Source of the DNA: an archaeon
GTDB lineage: Archaea > Asgardarchaeota > Hermodarchaeia > Hermodarchaeales > Hermodarchaeaceae
Length of the DNA: 5,791 bases
Assembly (NCBI GenBank): GCA_016550415.1
Contig: JABXGU010000066.1
Location: forward strand, 1-5,791
Direction: 5' to 3'
The number at the start of each line of letters is the position of its first letter. Position 1 is the first letter of the stretch. The notes beneath the pieces were generated by a model that did no database searches, had not been told where the DNA came from, and worked only from the letters and a program-made list of their open reading frames with translations. The translations under genes and the position numbers were made by a program. Below are positions 1 to 5,036 of the stretch, piece after piece.

Positions 1-1226
1 CCTATCACCACGTTGGTACCAACTGGCAGGCTGCTTGGCAAAGCCAGGCTGCTACATTCGAGGAAATAGGTATCGACTTCGAACCCTTCGCAGTCGACTT
101 TAACACCTATCTCGACCAGATGTACCAAATTCCACGTGCCTACGAAGCTATTGCTTTTGGCTATTCTACTGGTCCAAACCCGTTGTTCCTTGCTGAATTC
201 CGAACAGAGCTCATTCCAGAACCCTACGGTAACGTTTGGAACTGGTCAAATGAGACCTTTGACGATGCAATGGACAACATGCTTTCAGCTACAACCTTTG
301 AGGACGCATTAGAATATGCACATGAAGCACAGGAAATCTTCGTCTGGAACAGCCCATTGGTTGTTACCTATACCAACTTGAATGTTAACGCCATCCGAAA
401 CGACAGATGGACAGGATGGATTAATGCTCCTGGTTGGTCAATTGGTGTCAGCAACTCATGGACTCCACAGCTTGTCAAGCTACAGGAGGGTGCTGAAGGT
501 CGTGACGCAACCACTGGATGTGGTGGCACCTTTAACTCCATGATTCCTGTTGCTATGGACACTCAAAACCCAATGATGTCAACCTCCTCATACGGTATCT
601 ATGTGCTTGACCAAGTCTACAATAGTCTGGTTGGCGATCTTAGCCCAATCGACTTAGAGAATACTCCATATGGTAATGGTCTTGCCGCAGGCTGGACCAA
701 GACAATTGTCAGCACACCAACTCCCCACTGGGAGTTCACCTTCGACCTACACACCAATGCCACATGGCACGACGGTATAGCAGTCACTGCTGATGATGTT
801 GTCTTCAGCTACAACTACATCTACGACAACGAATTACCCAACTACATCACAAACTTCGAGTACTTCGATTCCATCGTAAAGGTGGATGATGACACAGTCA
901 AGATTGTGGCTACTTCAGACAGCTATTGGGCTTGGGAGTATCTCAGAGGCTGGCACATTATTCCTGAGCACATCTGGGAGGGTATCGTGAACCCAATCAC
1001 TTACACGAACCCAGTACCCATTGGTTCTGGTGCATACATGTGGACAGAAAGAGTTGAGGGTGAGTACATTCGACTTGACTTCAACCCAGGCTTCCACCGA
1101 GGTGTCGTTGGTCACGAACCCGTTGAAGGCGCAACAGTAAGCTATGTTGGTCTCTATCTTGCAGTAGGAGTGCTAGTAATTGTCATAGTGCTACTTGGCA
1201 GTGTCTGGTACCTGCGCAAGAAGTAG
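1..1226 (+). CDS. ABC transporter family 5 solute-binding protein, C-terminal part, membrane-anchored (5' end outside window)
   Basis: The reading frame is open from base 3, so 407 residues are visible and the true start lies upstream. Known family role: extracytoplasmic capture of peptides or oligosaccharides for an ABC importer. Residues about 1-150 match the C-terminal end of an SBP_bac_5 domain (DFNTYLDQMY, a GPNPLFLAEF-like stretch, a WSNETFDDAMD helix, EALEYAHEAQEI-like helix, and a closing RWTGWINAPG). From about residue 174 (base 522) a second N-terminal SBP half begins: GGTFNSMIP, SSYGIYVLDQVYNSLV, TWHDGIAVTADDVVFSYNY, IIPEHIWE, and a GSGAYMW motif typical of the G-T-G-P-Y site. It stops at NPGFHRG and is followed after about 15 residues by a hydrophobic helix (about 382-403) and a basic RKK end. 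The helix replaces a lipobox anchor, as is common in archaea. Permease and ATPase genes are not in the window. Substrate cannot be predicted. Ends in a strong terminator. Confidence 0.5.
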   Translation, partial: YHHVGTNWQAAWQSQAATFEEIGIDFEPFAVDFNTYLDQMYQIPRAYEAIAFGYSTGPNPLFLAEFRTELIPEPYGNVWNWSNETFDDAMDNMLSATTFEDALEYAHEAQEIFVWNSPLVVTYTNLNVNAIRNDRWTGWINAPGWSIGVSNSWTPQLVKLQEGAEGRDATTGCGGTFNSMIPVAMDTQNPMMSTSSYGIYVLDQVYNSLVGDLSPIDLENTPYGNGLAAGWTKTIVSTPTPHWEFTFDLHTNATWHDGIAVTADDVVFSYNYIYDNELPNYITNFEYFDSIVKVDDDTVKIVATSDSYWAWEYLRGWHIIPEHIWEGIVNPITYTNPVPIGSGAYMWTERVEGEYIRLDFNPGFHRGVVGHEPVEGATVSYVGLYLAVGVLVIVIVLLGSVWYLRKK

Positions 1227-1266
1227 ATACATACCCTCATGTGAGTACAAGAAAATCTCCCTACTT

Positions 1267-1302
1267 AGGTGCTGGAAACAGCACCTTTTCCCTTCTTTTT
1301 TT
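1267..1302 (+). terminator. Hairpin plus T-run terminator after the solute-binding protein gene
   Basis: A perfect 8-bp stem AGGTGCTG / CAGCACCT (1267-1274 and 1279-1286) closes a GAAA tetraloop, which is a GNRA-type stable loop. It is followed by TTTT, then a pyrimidine stretch with a run of seven T (1296-1302). It lies 41 bp after the stop codon. The shape is that of an intrinsic terminator; T-runs alone often suffice in archaea, so the stem may also protect the mRNA 3' end. Confidence 0.75.
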
Positions 1303-1335
1303 CTAGTTAATTGTTGAATGAGTCATGAGTTTTAG

Positions 1336-1358
1336 CTCTATAGAGTAAAACCTTTACT
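1336..1358. repeat. Two overlapping dyad symmetries upstream of the presenilin-like gene
   Basis: CTCTATAGAG (1336-1345) is a perfect 10-bp palindrome. It overlaps an inverted repeat AGTAAA-acc-TTTACT (1344-1358). Both lie 66-88 bp before the start codon at 1424 in a 197-bp intergenic space whose remaining part shows no gene. They could form an operator for a dimeric regulator, but short AT-rich dyads also arise by chance. The core CTATAGAG could also serve as a weak TATA element, and a GTTTTAAC (1393-1400) lies closer, about 26 bp from the ATG. Confidence 0.25.
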
Positions 1359-1423
1359 GCATTTTTGGCTTGCGTTTGCCTCCTTCGGTAATGTTTTAAC
1401 AGTATCCGCAATGGAACTGCAAT

Positions 1424-2320
1424 ATGGAACAAGATACTGAGTCTAGCTGGAGCTTACGCATAAAATCTCTCTTCCTGCCAGGACTAGCAATGATTCTATC
1501 CTTAATTCTGACTTCATTGGTGATTGCCTCGAATCCTTCTGTCTATGCATTCGTTTTCCCGAATGAAGTGGCGTTGATAGAGGGGTTGATTGTAATTTTA
1601 ATTATTGGAGTTGTTGGAGGCGTAGCAACTCTAATTACGTTTTTCGTGTTTAGACGTGGCGGTGAGTTGCTCAATCGAGTTATCATCGCAGTTTTTGTTT
1701 CACCTGTCTTTTTCCTGTTAACAATTTTTATTGGTCAGGCAATACTTCTCCTCCTCTTCTTTCAAGGAATGACCAACCTCCATATTTCGCTTATTGCAAT
1801 GGCATCCATTTTCTTTTCTGCCATGTCTCTTGTTTTGATTTTTACAGATGCCCTAAGTCCAACCTTTCGTAACGTCGTCTTCACAATTTATGGACTAATT
1901 CTTGGAGTATTCATTGGATGCAATTTATCTTGGTACGCATCCCTCGCCTTACTAATTGTATTAGCAGCAGAAGACACATTATTTGCTACCAAGCTTGGTG
2001 AGACTATTGTTGAAGCTGATCCACGTCAACACGCTCGCTCTGCATTTGCCTTCATGATTGGTCCAATTATGATTGGTATTGGAGATCTTGTTGTGTATGC
2101 TGCTTTGACAGCCTATTCACTCCGCTTCTTTGGTTGGAATATTGCCTACATTACAATGGGCGCAATTTTGGTGGGCTGTTTCATTAATGGATATCTCATT
2201 GTTCGTCAACCCAACCGTGTTATACCTGGGCTGCCAATCCCGTTAATTTGTGCACTAGTACCAATACTTATCAGCTTGTCACAGATCACTTTGATGGGCA
2301 TGGGACTTGGTCTTATCTAA
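1424..2320 (+). CDS. Presenilin/signal-peptide-peptidase-like intramembrane aspartyl protease (candidate)
   Basis: The 298-residue protein is almost wholly hydrophobic and reads as nine membrane helices, roughly 17-36, 51-75, 85-113, 119-141, 150-166, 169-190, 207-231, 237-260 and 271-295. That count and length fit archaeal presenilin homologues (A22 type; methanogen PSH is about 300 residues). Helix 7 carries GIGD (G218-D221), the GxGD catalytic motif. Helix 6 carries D184 in LAAEDTLFATK, where family members have a YD motif; here Tyr is replaced by Glu. Before helix 9, IPGLPIP (267-273) takes the place of the PAL motif. Family role: cleavage of membrane-spanning segments, for example remnant signal peptides. 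The two Asp are only 37 residues apart, so the helix 6-7 loop is short. The start ATG has no clear ribosome site and could be leaderless. It is 102 bp before the GTPase gene. Without a profile search an unrelated 9-TM protein is possible. Confidence 0.7.
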   Translation: MEQDTESSWSLRIKSLFLPGLAMILSLILTSLVIASNPSVYAFVFPNEVALIEGLIVILIIGVVGGVATLITFFVFRRGGELLNRVIIAVFVSPVFFLLTIFIGQAILLLLFFQGMTNLHISLIAMASIFFSAMSLVLIFTDALSPTFRNVVFTIYGLILGVFIGCNLSWYASLALLIVLAAEDTLFATKLGETIVEADPRQHARSAFAFMIGPIMIGIGDLVVYAALTAYSLRFFGWNIAYITMGAILVGCFINGYLIVRQPNRVIPGLPIPLICALVPILISLSQITLMGMGLGLI

Positions 2321-2358
2321 ATTTTCCAGAAAATGGTTTAAGCAACTTGAGAAATGAA

Positions 2359-2371
2359 CGAAACCTTTATG
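2359..2371 (+). promoter_or_regulatory. BRE/TATA-like archaeal promoter of the GTPase gene
   Basis: CGAAA (2359-2363) followed directly by CCTTTATG (2364-2371) resembles a TFB-recognition element plus TATA box. Transcription would begin about 26 bp downstream, near 2394, giving a leader of about 30 nt that still contains the purine-rich GGAAGGG (2411-2417), a weak ribosome site 5 nt before the TTG start. This suggests the GTPase is transcribed independently of the upstream membrane-protein gene. Confidence 0.45.
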
Positions 2372-2422
2372 CCCAAATACTCCCCCTCAAATCAATAAAG
2401 TATCCATCATGGAAGGGTCGCT

Positions 2423-3007
2423 TTGTCTAAACTTGCTCCCACAGACATCCACGAGAAATTAACTTCTGATTCCTCGGACTTCGGATTGAAAGTTGTAATG
2501 ATGGGTGATGGGCGAGTTGGCAAAACCTCGCTTGTCCTTAGATACACAAAGAACTCTTTTTCTCCCGAATACAAACAGTCACTTGGTGCCAGTTTCGCTG
2601 TCAAAGACTTAGTGGCTGCTCAACGGCAAGTTAAGCTAGTTATCTGGGATATCGCAGGACAACCTTCTTTTCGCGAGGTACGACGCCACTACTACAGCGG
2701 AGCACATGGTGCACTTCTTGTTTACGATGTCACAGAACCCTCAAGTTTCATGACATTACATAATTGGTATAAGGATTTCATACAGGCAGTGCCAGATGGT
2801 ACTGTGATTCTAGTTGCCAATAAAGTTGATTTAACAGAGCAACGTATAGTACCAAAAGAGGCAGGACATATGCTGAGGAAATGGTGGCAAATTCCCTATG
2901 TTGAAACATCTGCTGCAACTGCTGAAGGCGTAAAGGAAGCCTTTTTGCGTGTTGCCTCCCATGCCCTAGAAAAAGCAGTTTCACAGGATGCTGGTTACTC
3001 TGATTAA
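2423..3007 (+). CDS. Rab/Ran-like small GTPase of the Ras superfamily
   Basis: A 194-residue GTPase with all five G boxes: G1 GDGRVGKTS (28-36), G2 within KQSLGASF (51-58), G3 WDIAGQ (75-80), G4 NKVD (133-136) and G5 ETSA (161-164). The order, spacing and WDxAGQ are those of eukaryotic Rab/Ran proteins and of the many Asgard archaeal GTPases. The catalytic Gln equivalent to Ras Q61 (Q80) is kept; the following Glu is Pro. The switch I Thr that binds Mg2+ is replaced by Ser53. There is no Cys anywhere, so C-terminal prenylation is excluded; membrane attachment, if any, must be by a partner. The start is TTG: an in-frame stop at 2396 leaves no ATG upstream, and the first internal ATG lies inside the first beta strand. 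A 22-residue N-terminal tail precedes the fold. Role is inferred: a molecular switch with unknown effector. Confidence 0.92.
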   Translation: MSKLAPTDIHEKLTSDSSDFGLKVVMMGDGRVGKTSLVLRYTKNSFSPEYKQSLGASFAVKDLVAAQRQVKLVIWDIAGQPSFREVRRHYYSGAHGALLVYDVTEPSSFMTLHNWYKDFIQAVPDGTVILVANKVDLTEQRIVPKEAGHMLRKWWQIPYVETSAATAEGVKEAFLRVASHALEKAVSQDAGYSD

Positions 3008-3040
3008 AATCATCTGCTGATTTGCTTAGCATCCCTTTTT
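3007..3040 (+). terminator. Probable terminator in the GTPase/NfeD convergent gap
   Basis: A weak 6-bp AT-rich hairpin AAATCA-tctgc-TGATTT (3007-3023) overlaps the last base of the GTPase stop codon and is followed by CCCTTTTT (3033-3040). Such a T-run is enough for archaeal termination. The gap between the two convergent stop codons is only 51 bp, so the site has to stop transcription here or the two mRNAs overlap. Confidence 0.4.
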
Positions 3041-3058
3041 AGTTGGCTTATAAACAGG

Positions 3059-3520
3059 TTAACTCTCCGATTTTTGTATGTTTTCGACGAATAGGCAAAG
3101 TCCTTCAACTGCAATAACTCGTACCGTGGAACCTTGAGTGAGTGCAGTCTTAGCAGCTGCTCTCCATATCTCTCCTCGCAAGCGCACCTTTCCACTCCAT
3201 TGTTTTGTATCGATTGAGAAGTCTTCAAGTACGATAGCTACCTGACCTATTACTGGATGTTCGATGGGTATTCCACCACTGGACATAAAAAAATAGATTT
3301 TCAGAATTGTGAATAATCCAAGTCCTATTATTATAAGAGCAACACCTGGAAGTAAGAGAAATGGTGCAAAGAATAGAATTGCCAAAAATGCAATTATGCC
3401 TATAATTGCTTCCTCGATGATGCTGAATAAGATGAAGGCAAGAAGTTGGCCACGTGTTTTTTTATGTCTTTTACTAGCTGTTGTTGTGTGGTTGCCCTCA
3501 GAGTTCTCAATATCATCCAA
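3059..3520 (-). CDS. Short NfeD-type membrane protein with C-terminal OB-fold domain
   Basis: The 153-residue product has a charged N-terminal tail (1-24) rich in Lys/Arg/His, two closely packed hydrophobic segments (about 25-50 and 52-78), then a soluble domain of about 65 residues. The latter reads GKVRLRGEIWRA (110-121) and GSTVRVIAVEGLCLFVE (130-146), the hallmark of the NfeD C-terminal OB fold. Short NfeD proteins of this type normally sit beside an SPFH/stomatin gene and act in membrane quality control; no such partner is in the window. The start is TTG at 3520: an in-frame stop lies at 3541-3539, and the next Met is after the membrane segments. A GGAG ribosome site lies 10 nt before the TTG. 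It converges on the GTPase gene and diverges from the M20 gene. Confidence 0.82.
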   Translation of the reverse strand: MDDIENSEGNHTTTASKRHKKTRGQLLAFILFSIIEEAIIGIIAFLAILFFAPFLLLPGVALIIIGLGLFTILKIYFFMSSGGIPIEHPVIGQVAIVLEDFSIDTKQWSGKVRLRGEIWRAAAKTALTQGSTVRVIAVEGLCLFVENIQKSES

Positions 3521-3524
3521 TGGC

Positions 3525-3539
3525 AGCGCACTCCGCGCT
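3525..3539 (-). promoter_or_regulatory. Hairpin presenting the ribosome site of the NfeD gene
   Basis: On the minus strand AGCGC-GGAGT-GCGCT forms a GC-rich 5-bp stem (6 with a G-T pair) whose loop is the Shine-Dalgarno-like GGAG. It lies just upstream of the TTG start at 3520. The site could gate or expose the ribosome-binding sequence, but it also may be a chance result of one short GC-rich patch. Confidence 0.3.
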
Positions 3540-3553
3540 CATCTAATAGTGTC

Positions 3554-3563
3554 ACTTATAAGA
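3554..3563. promoter_or_regulatory. Palindromic TATA-like element between the divergent NfeD and M20 genes
   Basis: CTTATAAG (3555-3562) is its own reverse complement and lies in the 111-bp divergent space. Towards the plus strand it would start transcription near 3585 and give a 47-nt leader that contains the GGAGG site of the M20 gene. Towards the minus strand it would start near 3532, giving a leader of about 12 nt for NfeD. One element could therefore serve both genes. No clear BRE is visible on either side. Confidence 0.35.
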
Positions 3564-3615
3564 ATCTGATTATTGCATCGGTAGTCTTATTGCATTAGGT
3601 ATCATACATAATATC

Positions 3616-3620
3616 GGAGG
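3616..3620 (+). promoter_or_regulatory. Ribosome-binding site of the M20 gene
   Basis: GGAGG stands 11 nt before the ATG at 3632, somewhat far but usable. An ATG at 3621, directly after it, is in another frame, so the site supports 3632 as the start. Confidence 0.5.
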
Positions 3621-3631
3621 ATGTTGGAAAC

Positions 3632-4852
3632 ATGGTCGTTAACGATCTTGATTACGAGTTAGCATTGCTACGCAAGTTAGTTGAAATTGACACAACTGTC
3701 ACCAGTTCAAGCCGCACTGGCTATACAGAATGCTCCGAAACGATACGTTTGGAAGCTCAAAGGTTGGGTCTGGGCACAAAGGTTCTAGATGGTCGCAATG
3801 TGACTATTGATGGTGAACCCCGACCCAATGTAGTGGTTAGCCTAGAAGGTTCATCGGAAGTAGATTTGCTTTTGGTAACCCATCTTGATGTTGTTCCAGC
3901 GGATGCGCCAAAGTGGAAAACTCCACCCTTCGAGTTGAAAGTTACACGCGATAGAGCATATGGACGGGGAACTGCAGATAACAAATCAAACATTGTTGCC
4001 GCAATGAGTGCCATGAGTGAAATCGCAAAAGACGAGCCTGAAGTGAACATGAAGCTCATAGTCACCTGTGATGAGGAAATTGGTGGTCGTGCTGGCATTG
4101 GGTACCTGTTTGATGATATAGGGATACGGGGAACCGCAGGCGTGGTCGTTGATAGTGCCCCCGATTACATCAGTATTGGCGCAAGCGGTGCACTCTGGGG
4201 AAGGTTCCTTGTAAAAGGTGTAGGTGGACACAGTGGACAACCTGAGAAATTTGATAATCCAATTCTTCGTGCAGCTTCGCTAATTCAAGAAATAAAACAA
4301 TATCATCGCGTGGTTTCACGTATAAGGAGTAAGCTGAAGGCACCACCTGATGCTCCCTACTCAAAGGTTCACGGACGATTCAGTGTTACGATGATCAAAG
4401 CTTGGGAAAAGGAAAACGTAATTCCAGGAGAATGTGAAATCAGGTTTGATCGTCGCCTTATTCCTGAGGAGGATCCTAAGCAGGCAGAGAAAGCCCTATG
4501 GGATTATATTAGAAAAGTAGCAGAGAAACAGGGCACCGAAATTGATGAACTTAAAATCATCAATAGTGTGGATGGATACTTCACTGATGCAAAACATCCC
4601 TTTGTTCGTCACTTTACTTCTTTAGCCCAGCAAGTGATTGGTACAACTTTGCCCTTAGCAGCAGATTTAGGTGGCAACGATGGTGCACATCTTTCACAAG
4701 CAGGTATCCCTGTTGTTAGCTTTGGAACAATTAGAAGTGACACTAATTATCATGCGCACAACGAGTTTGTCCATTTGAAGGATATCAAACTTGTAAGGGA
4801 CACAATTACTGCATTGGGTAGAAGTCCCGCAGAAAAATTCATTGGAACCTAA
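3632..4852 (+). CDS. M20 family metallopeptidase/deacylase (ArgE/DapE-like)
   Basis: The 406-residue protein is a full-length M20 enzyme: a cytoplasmic, two-zinc amide hydrolase. Visible active-site residues are H84 and D86 in THLDVVP, the bridging D116 in GRGTADNKS, the general base E148 and metal ligand E149 in CDEEIGG, D174 in VVVDSAP, and H374 in YHAHNEFV. The lid/dimerisation domain is inserted at about 188-300 and carries H200 in GVGGHSGQP and the strand CEIRFDRRL. All catalytic residues are present, so the enzyme should be active. The family covers acetylornithine and succinyl-diaminopimelate deacylases, carboxypeptidases and dipeptidases; the motif GGNDGAHL (347-354) does not settle the substrate, and no lysine or arginine biosynthesis gene is next to it. 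It stands alone, 184 bp before the topoisomerase gene. No signal peptide. Confidence 0.93.
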   Translation: MVVNDLDYELALLRKLVEIDTTVTSSSRTGYTECSETIRLEAQRLGLGTKVLDGRNVTIDGEPRPNVVVSLEGSSEVDLLLVTHLDVVPADAPKWKTPPFELKVTRDRAYGRGTADNKSNIVAAMSAMSEIAKDEPEVNMKLIVTCDEEIGGRAGIGYLFDDIGIRGTAGVVVDSAPDYISIGASGALWGRFLVKGVGGHSGQPEKFDNPILRAASLIQEIKQYHRVVSRIRSKLKAPPDAPYSKVHGRFSVTMIKAWEKENVIPGECEIRFDRRLIPEEDPKQAEKALWDYIRKVAEKQGTEIDELKIINSVDGYFTDAKHPFVRHFTSLAQQVIGTTLPLAADLGGNDGAHLSQAGIPVVSFGTIRSDTNYHAHNEFVHLKDIKLVRDTITALGRSPAEKFIGT

Positions 4853-5036
4853 CATGATTCATTTGGTTTAAGAAAAACAGGGTCCTAGGTCATTGGTGCT
4901 GCTTCATATTCTACCCATTCGGCACCATATATTTTAAGAGCTTAATGGGGTTATAGAAAAGATTTAAGGCATCTTTAACGCTGTTTGAACAGTTGTAGGT
5001 TTTAGTCGGCATATATACCAAGCGGGGTAAAGTGAA
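4853..5036. promoter_or_regulatory. Intergenic space with TATA-like elements before the topoisomerase VI gene
   Basis: This 184-bp AT-rich stretch holds no gene. Two TATA-like elements point at the downstream gene: ATATATTTTA (4927-4936), which would give a leader of about 80 nt, and ATATATA (5011-5017), centred 23 bp before the ATG at 5037 and thus able to give a leaderless or nearly leaderless mRNA. GTGA just before the ATG resembles part of an archaeal ribosome site. A weak imperfect hairpin (arms 4895-4901 and 4920-4926, loop 18 nt) might mark the end of the M20 transcript. Confidence 0.35.

Noticed and set aside
507..530. TTGCGG at the junction of the two SBP parts as an internal lipobox
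   Set aside because: There is no hydrophobic helix before the Cys; the preceding residues are charged (EGAEGRDA), so it cannot be a lipoprotein signal.
2321..2334. ATTTTC-ca-GAAAAT inverted repeat right after the membrane protease stop codon as a terminator
   Set aside because: The loop would be only 2 nt, the arms are AT-rich and no T-run follows; probably chance.
2248..2430. Small 60-residue frame overlapping the end of the membrane protease gene
   Set aside because: It lies mostly in another frame of a well-supported gene, has no ribosome site, and its product has no recognisable feature.
3309..3569. Plus-strand frame of 86 residues opposite NfeD
   Set aside because: It is the antisense shadow of a gene with clear OB-fold motifs, and its product shows no domain.
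3757..4364. Three minus-strand frames inside the M20 gene
   Set aside because: They are antisense shadows of a full-length enzyme with intact active-site motifs.
4895..4926. Shared GGTGCTG arm with the hairpin at 1267 as a dispersed repeat family
   Set aside because: Only 7 bases match, the same string also occurs inside the SBP coding region near 489, and the second hairpin has a wobble pair and an 18-nt loop.
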